Shown piece after piece: positions 1-5,058 of a DNA stretch of 5,068 nucleotides. The translations under genes and the position numbers were made by a program. Numbering within the stretch: the first letter of the stretch is position 1; the number at the start of each line of letters is the position of its first letter. The stretch covers positions 1 to 5,068 of the forward strand of contig DATAZV010000292.1 of NCBI GenBank assembly GCA_036271855.1. The letters run 5' to 3'. A model generated the notes under the pieces. The model searched no databases, had not been told where the DNA came from, and saw only the letters and a list, made by a program, of their open reading frames with translations. This DNA is from JAQGMJ01 sp036271855. Its GTDB lineage: Bacteria; Pseudomonadota; Gammaproteobacteria; Burkholderiales; JAEUOS01.

Positions 1-800
1 GCCACATCCTGTCGCGCCTGCGCGCGCAGTTCGACGATCCCCTGCTGGTGCGCACCACCCGCGGCATGGAGCCGACCCCACGGGCGCTGGCGCTGATCGA
101 TCCGGTGCGCCAGGCACTGCGCCAGGTGCACCAGGTGTTCAATGCGCAGGCCGAATTCGATGCCCGCACCTCCGAGCATGCGTTCAGCATCCGCATGGGA
201 GACATGAATGAATTCCTGGTGCTGCCGAGCATCCTGCTGGCGCTGGAGAAAGAGGCGCCATCGATTTCCGCCACCATCCATCATTTGACGCCGGCGGCGA
301 CCGTCAAGGCGCTGGACAGCGGCGAAGTCGATTTCGCGGTCAGCGCGCGCCTGTCGCATTCCAAGTCGATCCGCAGCCTCGATCTGCTGCAGGACAAAAT
401 GGTCTGCATTTTGCGGAAGGACCATCCCTTCGCCCGGCGCCCGCTGACGGCCGGAGCCTTTCTCAAGCTGCGCCATATCAATTTCGTCCAGGCACTGGCC
501 GACACCCGCTTTGCCGACGGTGACGCTCCCCATCGCCACCCCCGGCGCAACGTGGTACTGAACATTCCGCACTGGCTGGCGGCGCCGGCGATCGTCGAGA
601 GCACCGACATGGTGGCGGCGATTTCGGAGCGGATGGCGCGGCGGGTGAACGACCGTGGCCAGTTTGTGGTCCGCCCATTGCCGATTGGAAACCGCGAACT
701 GGTCTGGCGTCTGTATTGGCATCGCCGCTACGACACGCAGCCGGCGCATGTCTGGATGCGAGATCTGGTGCGCCGGGCCTGCGCCGGCCTGAATGCCTGA
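1..800 (+). CDS. LysR-type transcriptional regulator, 5' end outside window
   Basis: This is a DNA-binding transcription factor of the LysR family, which usually activates or represses nearby metabolic genes in response to a small effector. The frame is open from base 3 to the stop at 798-800 and gives 265 residues without an upstream stop. The first visible residues (HILSRLRAQFDDPLLVRTTR) are the end of the winged helix-turn-helix domain, followed by the typical GMEPTPRAL segment and linker helix. The rest is the effector-binding domain, including the ESTDMVAAISERMARR stretch and a C-terminal WHRRYD motif common in the NodD/NahR-like subgroup. Family members are about 300 residues, so roughly 35-40 N-terminal residues lie before base 1. 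The internal GTG at 48 is not the start. It sits on the same strand as, and 66 bases before, the MmgE/PrpD gene, which is its most likely visible target. The effector is unknown. Confidence 0.93.
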   Translation, partial: HILSRLRAQFDDPLLVRTTRGMEPTPRALALIDPVRQALRQVHQVFNAQAEFDARTSEHAFSIRMGDMNEFLVLPSILLALEKEAPSISATIHHLTPAATVKALDSGEVDFAVSARLSHSKSIRSLDLLQDKMVCILRKDHPFARRPLTAGAFLKLRHINFVQALADTRFADGDAPHRHPRRNVVLNIPHWLAAPAIVESTDMVAAISERMARRVNDRGQFVVRPLPIGNRELVWRLYWHRRYDTQPAHVWMRDLVRRACAGLNA

Positions 801-866
801 TGTAATCGCGGCGGGTGCACAATGTCGTTTGAAGGGTCTCGCCATGCGGCGGGTGAAAACGTAATC

Positions 867-2201
867 ATGAGAACGACAGAGACACTTGCCCAATTCATCG
901 CCACCTGCGATTCCACGCGCATCCCGCCGGCCGTGCGCCACGAGGCGGCGCGCTGCTTGGTGAACTGGGCTGCCTGCGCGCTCGGCGGCGCCGGCCATCC
1001 GGCGGTCGAGAGCGCGCTCGCCGCCCTGGGTCCCTTCGTCGGTGCGCCGCAGGCCAATCTCATCGGCCGTGGCGAGCGCGTCGATGCGCTCAACGCGGCG
1101 CTGTTCAACGGCATCAGCTCCCACGTGCTCGATTTCGACGATACCCACATGGCGACCCTGGTGCATCCGAGCGGCCCGGTGATCTCGGCGCTGCTGGCGC
1201 TGGCGCAATACCGGCCGATTGACGGGCGGGCGTTTGCCGAGGCGATCGCCATCGGCATTGATGTCGAGTGCCGCGTCGCCGCCGCCGTGTCGCCGCAGCA
1301 CTACGACCAGGGCTGGCACATTACCGGCACGGCCGGCGGCTTTGGCGCCGCCGCGGCGGCCGGGCGCGCGCTCAATCTGGACCCGCAGCGCATGACCCAT
1401 GCCCTTGGCATAGCGGCGACGCAGGCGGCGGGCTTGCGCGAAATGTTCGGCAGCATGTGCAAAAGCCTGCATCCGGGCAAGGCCGCCCAGAATGGGCTGG
1501 GCGCCGCGCTGATGGCCGCGGCCGGCTTCACCAGTTCAACCAGCAGCATCGAAGGTGCGCGCGGCTTTGCCCACGTGATGTGCAGCGAGCCGCACCTGGC
1601 TGAGGCGACCGAGGGTCTGGCAGAGCATTGGCACATCCTCGACAACAGCTACAAGCCATACGCCTGCGGCCTGGTGATCCACCCGGTGATCGATGCTTGC
1701 CTGGCACTGCACCGGCAGGAGGGGTTTGCAGTGCAGGCGGTGGAGCAGGTGCAGGTGCAAGCGCACCCCCTGGTGCTGGAACTGACCGGGAAGAAGACGC
1801 CGGGCAACGGCCTGGAAGGCAAGTTCAGCGTATTTCATTCCGCTGCGGTTGCCTTGCTCAAGGGCGTGGTGACGGCCAATGATTTTTCGGACGAGGTGGT
1901 GCGGGACCCGGCGGTGATCGCAATGCGCGCACGGGTCGGCGTCACCACCGCGGCCGGCATCGCCGAAGATGCCGCCGAGGTATCGATCAGGCTCAAGGGC
2001 GGGCGCATCCTCAAGCAGCGCATCGAGCATGCACTGGGAAGTACCAACTGCCCGATGAGCGATAAGGACATCGAAGGCAAATTTCGCGATCTTGCCGAGG
2101 GTGTCTTGTCTGCCGATCGGGTCGCGCGGGCGCTCGACATGTGCTGGCAAGTCTCTGCTCTGGCCGACGCGGGGACGATCGGAGAAGCGCTCGCGACGTA
2201 G
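867..2201 (+). CDS. MmgE/PrpD superfamily protein (dehydratase/decarboxylase-like enzyme)
   Basis: The 444-residue product belongs to the MmgE/PrpD superfamily. Members include 2-methylcitrate dehydratase, cis-aconitate decarboxylase and many cytosolic enzymes of unknown substrate. Visible family signatures are DFDDTH (residues 89-94) followed by HPSG (100-103), GWHITGTAG (149-157), CKSLHPGKAA (198-207) and KPYACGLVIHPVIDA (263-277). Asp89, Thr93, His100, His151, Lys199 and Lys263 are the likely active-site residues by family pattern. ATG 867 is chosen because MRTTETLAQFI matches the usual family N-terminus. An in-frame ATG at 822 would add 15 residues that do not look like family sequence. 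Neither start has a strong ribosome-binding site. Classical PrpD is somewhat longer (about 480 residues), and no propionate genes (prpB, prpC, acnD) are visible. A role in 2-methylcitrate metabolism is therefore not supported, and the substrate is unknown. It may be co-transcribed with, or regulated by, the LysR gene just upstream. Confidence 0.93.
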   Translation: MRTTETLAQFIATCDSTRIPPAVRHEAARCLVNWAACALGGAGHPAVESALAALGPFVGAPQANLIGRGERVDALNAALFNGISSHVLDFDDTHMATLVHPSGPVISALLALAQYRPIDGRAFAEAIAIGIDVECRVAAAVSPQHYDQGWHITGTAGGFGAAAAAGRALNLDPQRMTHALGIAATQAAGLREMFGSMCKSLHPGKAAQNGLGAALMAAAGFTSSTSSIEGARGFAHVMCSEPHLAEATEGLAEHWHILDNSYKPYACGLVIHPVIDACLALHRQEGFAVQAVEQVQVQAHPLVLELTGKKTPGNGLEGKFSVFHSAAVALLKGVVTANDFSDEVVRDPAVIAMRARVGVTTAAGIAEDAAEVSIRLKGGRILKQRIEHALGSTNCPMSDKDIEGKFRDLAEGVLSADRVARALDMCWQVSALADAGTIGEALAT

Positions 2202-2269
2202 CGGCCTGGCTCGGCGCTGCCGCGCTTCAAGTTCACTGCGCCGGCGGGCGGTGGAACATTGGGCAATTT

Positions 2270-2295
2270 CGCGCCCGGTGATTGAGGCGGGCGCG
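2270..2295. other. Hairpin between MmgE/PrpD gene and secreted-protein gene
   Basis: Bases 2270-2277 (CGCGCCCG) pair perfectly with 2288-2295 (CGGGCGCG) around a 10-base loop. No T-run follows, so it is not a standard intrinsic terminator. It could be a weak transcript end for the upstream gene or an operator, because it overlaps the -35 element of the promoter at 2282-2310. GC-rich DNA yields such hairpins by chance, so function is uncertain. Confidence 0.3.
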
Positions 2296-2310
2296 GGCTG
2301 CTGGTAAAGT
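2282..2310 (+). promoter_or_regulatory. Sigma70-like promoter for the small secreted protein
   Basis: TTGAGG (2282-2287) and TAAAGT (2305-2310) are separated by exactly 17 bases, and each matches 4 of 6 bases of the sigma70 consensus. The two most important -10 bases (second A, last T) are present. Transcription would begin near 2316-2318, essentially at the GTG start codon at 2318, implying a leaderless or nearly leaderless mRNA. This is predicted from sequence only. Confidence 0.5.
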
Positions 2311-2317
2311 GCGGCCG

Positions 2318-2776
2318 GTGAAAAAATCGATTTTGCTCGGCTTATGGCTGCCCCTATGCGCGGCTCATGCGGCAGTACCGGTGAGTCCGGCCGGCGCGCC
2401 TGCCGCCCAGCCCAGGCTGATCCTGTCATGCACCGGCTGGCTGCCGGCTTATACCTCGTGGGAAGCCGCGCCGGTTCCGCCGGCCGCGCAGGAGGCGCAG
2501 TTGCAGGTGGAGATCGACCGCGCTGCCGGCACGATCGCCACCACCCTCGCGTCAACCGGGCCGCTGAGCATGCCGCTGGAAGTCAGCGACCGCTACTACA
2601 GTGGCACCGCCGCGCTCGGGCGCACGCTGTACAGCCGTGACCTCGACGCGGTCGAAATCAGGATCGACCGGGTCAGCGGCGAAGCGCGCCTGCGCTACAT
2701 GGTGGGCGAGACCAGCTATCCCGCATTCACCGGCACCTGCATTCGCCGCAGCTCCGCTCTTATGCCAGGTGAATAA
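2318..2776 (+). CDS. Small secreted/periplasmic protein of unknown function
   Basis: The product has 152 residues when started at GTG 2318. This start gives a clean signal peptide: two lysines after the initiator, a hydrophobic core (SILLGLWLPLCAA) and an AHA-A cleavage site near residues 18-19. Upstream in-frame TTG 2282 and GTG 2309 would prefix it with arginine-rich residues and are less likely. Cys14 lies in the signal peptide but lacks a good lipobox, so export to the periplasm rather than lipidation is expected. The mature part has two cysteines, Cys38 (ILSCTG) and Cys141 (FTGTCIR), placed near its two ends and probably joined by a disulfide. It also has two spaced copies of an IDRxxG motif (residues 66-71 and 116-121), suggesting a small beta-rich domain. 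I do not recognise a named family. No clear Shine-Dalgarno precedes the start, which fits the promoter position. The gene stands alone, with a separate promoter predicted for the next gene. Confidence 0.8.
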   Translation: MKKSILLGLWLPLCAAHAAVPVSPAGAPAAQPRLILSCTGWLPAYTSWEAAPVPPAAQEAQLQVEIDRAAGTIATTLASTGPLSMPLEVSDRYYSGTAALGRTLYSRDLDAVEIRIDRVSGEARLRYMVGETSYPAFTGTCIRRSSALMPGE

Positions 2777-2798
2777 GCGCGTGCGCCTGCGCGTGCTC

Positions 2799-2807
2799 TG
2801 CTAAGAT
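2799..2807 (+). promoter_or_regulatory. Extended -10 promoter element before the receiver gene
   Basis: TG-C-TAAGAT is an extended -10 element; TAAGAT matches the -10 consensus at 4 of 6 positions including the key A and final T. No good -35 lies 16-18 bases upstream, as expected for an extended -10 promoter. A start near 2814 would give a leader of about 57 bases before the ATG at 2871. The same TAAGAT hexamer occurs before the minus-strand gene at 3381-3548. Confidence 0.4.
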
Positions 2808-2870
2808 GTTTTCAAGTGCCTCGCCTTGACTGATTGGCGTGGATGTCGTGACGAGGGCACTTGTGCGCAG

Positions 2871-3347
2871 ATGAACCTCCCTTCCCCCCAGTCCTCCAAT
2901 CTCACAGCGAGCGATTCCACCTCCGGGAGCGGGCTTACGTCCACCATCAACGTGCCGGTTCCGGCATTCAGGGCGGGCACGCGAATCGTGGTGGCCGAAG
3001 ACGACCGGGTGAGCCAGGCGGTGCTGACCATGATCCTGCAAAAATTCGGGCTGGATGTGCACCTGGCCTGCGACGGCGTGCGTGCGCTGGAACTGATCCG
3101 CGAGGTCGAGCCGGCCCTGGTGATGATGGACATGCAGATGCCGCTGATGGACGGCGCGGAAGTCATCCGCGTGCTGCGCAGCGATTCGACCGCGCCGCAG
3201 CCGCCGGTGGTGGTGCTCTCCGGCAACCGCCTGAGCCAGGCGCAAATGGATGACCTGCACGCCCTGGGCGTGCTCGATTTTTTGCTCAAGCCGGTCAACC
3301 GTGGCCGCCTGCACGGCGTGCTCAGCCAGGTGCTGCCCCTGGCCTGA
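2871..3347 (+). CDS. Single-domain response regulator (receiver protein)
   Basis: The 158-residue protein consists of a Ser/Thr/Pro-rich, probably disordered tail (residues 1-36) and one complete receiver domain (about 37-157). Diagnostic residues are all present: the acidic pocket Glu43-Asp44-Asp45 (VVAEDD), the phospho-acceptor Asp87 (VMMDMQMPLMDG), Ser117 at the conserved Thr/Ser switch position (VVVLSGN), Phe137 at the aromatic switch position and Lys140 (LLKPVN). No DNA-binding or enzymatic output domain follows, so it is CheY/Spo0F-like and would act by protein contact or as a phosphorelay intermediate in the cytoplasm. The receiver resembles those of hybrid histidine kinases. No kinase gene is in the window, so the partner is unknown. 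ATG 2871 is preferred over in-frame TTG 2826; a GAGGGC motif lies about 12 bases upstream, slightly far for a ribosome-binding site. The gene converges with the minus-strand gene ending at 3381, with only 33 bases between stops. Confidence 0.9.
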   Translation: MNLPSPQSSNLTASDSTSGSGLTSTINVPVPAFRAGTRIVVAEDDRVSQAVLTMILQKFGLDVHLACDGVRALELIREVEPALVMMDMQMPLMDGAEVIRVLRSDSTAPQPPVVVLSGNRLSQAQMDDLHALGVLDFLLKPVNRGRLHGVLSQVLPLA

Positions 3348-3380
3348 AGCCGGGCTGCAGCAGCGTCGGGGCCATTACGG

Positions 3381-3548
3381 CTACAGCTTGTCGGCGATCA
3401 CCGCCACCCCATAGGACGCGGCCAGCGCGATGCTGAACACCAGCACATTGCGCGTCATGCCGGCGGGAATGTCCATCTCCTCAAGCTTGCGCTTGGCGAA
3501 AAAGCTGACGACGAAAAACGCGATGGTGGAGAGAGTGAGCGCGAGCAT
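3381..3548 (-). CDS. 55-residue protein with two predicted membrane segments
   Basis: The minus-strand frame from ATG (3548-3546) to TAG (3383-3381) encodes 55 residues with a convincing membrane-protein pattern. Residues 2-18 (LALTLSTIAFFVVSFFA) form a first hydrophobic segment, then comes a charged loop (KRKLEEMD, residues 19-26), and residues 35-52 (VLVFSIALAASYGVAVIA) form a second. The basic residues after segment one suggest that the loop faces the cytoplasm. GGAA (plus-strand 3557-3560) lies 8 bases before the ATG as a possible ribosome-binding site, and a TAAGAT -10 element sits just upstream. The size and hairpin topology recall small inner-membrane proteins that bind or stabilise larger membrane complexes, but I do not recognise a family. 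The gene starts just after the terminator at 3591-3635, so it is probably its own unit. Hydrophobic ORFs can arise by chance, but the well-placed charges and upstream signals argue for a real gene. Confidence 0.75.
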   Translation of the reverse strand: MLALTLSTIAFFVVSFFAKRKLEEMDIPAGMTRNVLVFSIALAASYGVAVIADKL

Positions 3549-3566
3549 GGCCTTGGTTCCGGGGCC

Positions 3567-3572
3567 ATCTTA
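3567..3572 (-). promoter_or_regulatory. -10 element (TAAGAT) for the 55-residue membrane protein
   Basis: On the minus strand TAAGAT lies 18 bases before the ATG at 3548. A start near 3560 would give a leader of only about 12 bases carrying GGAA at its very 5' end. The upstream -35 region is poor (T-rich, from the terminator tail). The identical hexamer appears at 2802-2807 on the other strand, which supports it as a preferred -10 variant here. Confidence 0.35.
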
Positions 3573-3590
3573 AGCGCTTTTGGTCGCCAC

Positions 3591-3635
3591 AAAAAAATCG
3601 GCGGCGAAAGACGGAGAGAATGTCTTTCGCCGCCG
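3591..3635 (-). terminator. Intrinsic terminator for the CGGGC-protein gene
   Basis: Bases 3599-3612 and 3622-3635 form a perfect 14-bp stem (core GGCGGCGAAAGAC / GTCTTTCGCCGCC) with a 9-base loop. Read on the minus strand, the stem is followed by GA and seven T residues (plus-strand A run 3591-3597), as expected of a Rho-independent terminator. No T-run follows on the plus strand, so it acts in one direction. It lies about 100 bases beyond the stop of the minus-strand gene 3738-4052 and separates that gene from the membrane-protein gene downstream. Confidence 0.9.
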
Positions 3636-3703
3636 GAACGAATCCCGCTGGCGCGTTGCTCGCAGGAAACATTCACCCTGGACTCTGGCAGGGAGAATTC
3701 TTG

Positions 3704-3722
3704 CGCGGGCGCGGCGCCCGCG
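3704..3722. other. GC-rich hairpin in the 3' untranslated region of the CGGGC-protein gene
   Basis: Bases 3704-3710 (CGCGGGC) pair with 3716-3722 (GCCCGCG) around a 5-base loop. It lies 15 bases beyond the stop codon of the minus-strand gene. No T-run follows on either strand, so it is not a full terminator. It may be a 3'-end stabilising structure or part of a structured 3' untranslated region of about 100 bases. Confidence 0.4.
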
Positions 3723-3737
3723 GCATATAAACGGCTT

Positions 3738-4052
3738 TTAGTGCGTATTGCGCTTGAGGCTGAAAATGCGCGCGCTGGTGCTTCGCTGCCGGGCGGCGGG
3801 CAGCATTTCGTGCAGGGTGACCTCCCATTGCTCGACCAGGCGGGCGCAGGTGTCGCGCAATACCGGCGCCAGGTCCTCGCGCTCGGCGAGGATGCGCAAG
3901 TGTTTCAGGATCACATGCGCCAGCTTCGGGCAGCCGCCGCCGCAACCATAGGACGACATCAGGTACAGCGCGGCGCTGACCATCACCTCGGGCTTGGTGG
4001 CATCGAATTGCGGCAGCAAGGGCTCGGCGGCCAGTGTGGATAGTGCGGACAT
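3738..4052 (-). CDS. Small CGGGC-motif protein, predicted Fur-regulated, function unknown
   Basis: This minus-strand gene encodes 104 residues from ATG (4052-4050) to TAA (3740-3738). A good Shine-Dalgarno GGAG (plus-strand 4060-4063) lies 7 bases before the start. Overlapping longer frames on either strand lack such signals. The protein has no signal peptide and appears cytosolic and mostly helical. A central YGCGGGCPKLA segment (residues 35-45) contains Cys37 and Cys41, then an amphipathic helix (HVILKHLRILAERED) and a third cysteine, Cys69. The C-terminus is basic (RIFSLKRNTH). The closely spaced cysteines could bind metal, carry a cofactor or form a disulfide, but I recognise no family. 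The promoter is overlapped by a Fur-type site, so expression during iron starvation is predicted. It is divergent from an Fe(II)-dependent dioxygenase gene and ends at a strong terminator, indicating a single-gene transcript of about 500 bases. Confidence 0.82.
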   Translation of the reverse strand: MSALSTLAAEPLLPQFDATKPEVMVSAALYLMSSYGCGGGCPKLAHVILKHLRILAEREDLAPVLRDTCARLVEQWEVTLHEMLPAARQRSTSARIFSLKRNTH

Positions 4053-4117
4053 GGGGCGACTCCATGAGGTTGATCGGGGCGGGGAGCGGTGTACTCCCAA
4101 TTGCATGCGCTGAAGTA

Positions 4118-4136
4118 AATGTAAGTGATTCTCATT
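4118..4136 (-). promoter_or_regulatory. Fur box (iron-responsive operator)
   Basis: The minus-strand sequence AATGAGAATCACTTACATT matches the palindromic Fur consensus AATGATAATNATTATCATT at 14 of 18 defined positions. The AATGAGAAT half is nearly perfect and the outer arms (AATG...CATT) are symmetric. Its position over the spacer and -10 of the minus-strand promoter is typical of a Fur-repressed gene. Whether it also affects the divergent dioxygenase gene, whose start is about 130 bases away, is unclear. Confidence 0.65.
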
Positions 4137-4147
4137 TGCAATGTCAA
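4118..4147 (-). promoter_or_regulatory. Sigma70 promoter of the CGGGC-protein gene
   Basis: On the minus strand a perfect -35 TTGACA (plus-strand 4142-4147) is separated by 18 bases from TACATT (4118-4123), a 4-of-6 match to the -10 consensus. Transcription would start near 4111 and give a leader of about 59 bases before the ATG. The spacer and -10 are covered by the Fur-like operator, the standard arrangement for repression by blocking RNA polymerase. Confidence 0.65.
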
Positions 4148-4268
4148 CTAGCAATTTGTATCCATGGCTTTTAGCCCAATCTGTGTGGGCAGTGCCGCCT
4201 TGTGCCGCTCTTGCGGCGGGAAAATGGCCGGCGTGAGAAAATCTCCTCTTTAGGCTGGTGCAAGACCC

Positions 4269-5009
4269 ATGAAACAGATCGACGCTCCCTCCCTGATCGC
4301 CTTGAGCGAAGCGCGCCATGGCCTGGCTGCCGAGGGCTTTGCCTTTGTTCCGGGCGCGGCCGCCAGTGCCGCGCTGGGGCTGGATGCGCGCGCCAGCGCC
4401 GATTTCGTCGATTCATGGAACCGCCTGGCGCTCGACACCTATCTCGCCGATGGCGGCAAATACCGCATGCGCCGCCATGCCTCGCTGCTGCAGGACCTTG
4501 AGCCGCCTGTGCTCACCGAAGTGGCGTATCGCCCGCACTGGCAGCCGAAGAGCTATAACCACCTGCACGGCGGCGTGTTTCGCCATTTCGAAGCCATCGA
4601 GCCGGCGATTGCCGCGCATCCCGCTTACCTGAAGCTGATCACCGGGCTGGGCCAGTTGTTCGCCTTGCTGATGCCGGTGCAGCGCTGGTTTGTCGAGGCG
4701 CACCAGTTTCGCATCGATGCCAGCACCGGCGAGGCGCGGCCCACGCCCGAAGGCGCGCACCGCGACGGCGTCGACTACGTGGCGCTGGTGCTGATTCGCC
4801 GCGGTACGGTTGACGGCGGCGTGACGTCGATTTTCGATGCCGACCGCAAACTGATCGCCACCGAACAATTGAACCAGCCCTGGTCGCTGATGTTGCTCGA
4901 CGACGCGCGCGTGACGCACGCCACCACGCCGATCACCGCTGCCGGCACCAACCCGATCCGCGACACCCTGGTGCTGACCTACCGCAAGGACGGTTTCCTC
5001 GAACCTTGA
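4269..5009 (+). CDS. Fe(II)/2-oxoglutarate-dependent dioxygenase family protein (PF10014-like)
   Basis: The 246-residue protein resembles the 2OG-Fe dioxygenase family that includes bacterial L-isoleucine 4-hydroxylase. Such enzymes use Fe(II), O2 and 2-oxoglutarate to hydroxylate small substrates, often free amino acids, in the cytosol. The C-terminal half has the characteristic core: HQFRID (145-150), PTPEGAHRDGVDYV (158-171), RRGTVDGGVTSIF (177-189), PWSLMLLDDARVTHATTPI (204-222) and RDTLVLTYRKDGF (231-243). The iron ligands would be His164, Asp166 and His217, with Arg231 as the likely 2-oxoglutarate carboxylate partner; all are intact. The N-terminal half (FAFVPGA..., KYRMRRHASL) also fits the family. 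Length is normal. ATG 4269 is the natural start, though its ribosome-binding site is weak. The gene is divergent from the Fur-regulated CGGGC-protein gene and is followed by a terminator, so it is probably monocistronic. The substrate is unknown. Confidence 0.9.
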   Translation: MKQIDAPSLIALSEARHGLAAEGFAFVPGAAASAALGLDARASADFVDSWNRLALDTYLADGGKYRMRRHASLLQDLEPPVLTEVAYRPHWQPKSYNHLHGGVFRHFEAIEPAIAAHPAYLKLITGLGQLFALLMPVQRWFVEAHQFRIDASTGEARPTPEGAHRDGVDYVALVLIRRGTVDGGVTSIFDADRKLIATEQLNQPWSLMLLDDARVTHATTPITAAGTNPIRDTLVLTYRKDGFLEP

Positions 5010-5013
5010 GGCA

Positions 5014-5028
5014 TTGCGGCCGCCGCAA
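5014..5028. repeat. Perfect 15-base palindrome after the dioxygenase gene
   Basis: TTGCGGC-C-GCCGCAA is perfectly symmetric around base 5021 and begins 5 bases after the stop codon. It can form a short hairpin (6-bp stem, 3-base loop) immediately before the terminator stem. It may assist termination or protect the 3' end, or it may be a chance GC-rich palindrome. Confidence 0.35.
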
Positions 5029-5030
5029 GT

Positions 5031-5058
5031 AAAAAAGGGACGCTGCGTGCGTCCCTTT
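5031..5058. terminator. Bidirectional intrinsic terminator
   Basis: Bases 5034-5043 (AAAGGGACGC) pair perfectly with 5049-5058 (GCGTCCCTTT) around a 5-base loop. On the plus strand the stem ends in TTT followed by CATATTC, a modest T-rich tail that serves the dioxygenase gene. On the minus strand the A run at 5031-5036 supplies six T residues, so the hairpin should also stop a convergent gene lying beyond the window. Confidence 0.75.

Noticed and set aside
801..806. TGTAAT preceded by TG, resembling an extended -10 for the MmgE/PrpD gene
   Set aside because: It lacks the critical A at the second -10 position and no -35 is present; chance is as likely.
1536..2555. Long minus-strand open frame (339 residues)
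   Set aside because: It is a GC-rich shadow across the MmgE/PrpD gene and the secreted-protein gene; composition is Arg/Ala-rich with no recognisable domain.
3334..3358. Possible terminator at the end of the receiver gene
   Set aside because: Only a bulged GC stem spanning the stop codon can be drawn, with no T-run after it.
3481..3676. Minus-strand open frames of 63-73 residues crossing the terminator
   Set aside because: They run through the terminator hairpin and into the membrane-protein gene in other frames, with no ribosome-binding site or domain pattern.
3741..4043. Plus-strand open frame of about 100 residues
   Set aside because: It is antisense to the 104-residue minus-strand gene, which has a Shine-Dalgarno, promoter, Fur box and terminator; the plus frame has none of these and low-complexity composition.
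4174..4217. Small hairpins (GCCCA/TGGGC at 4174-4190, GCCGC/GCGGC at 4204-4217) and a near-repeat of GTGCCGC in the divergent gap
   Set aside because: Stems are only 5 bp with no T-run, and the short repeats are what GC-rich DNA gives by chance; no functional assignment is justified.
4211..4242. TTGCGG ... GAAAAT as promoter of the dioxygenase gene
   Set aside because: The spacer is about 20 bases and the -10 lacks its first T; a promoter must lie in this gap, but this pair is not convincing.
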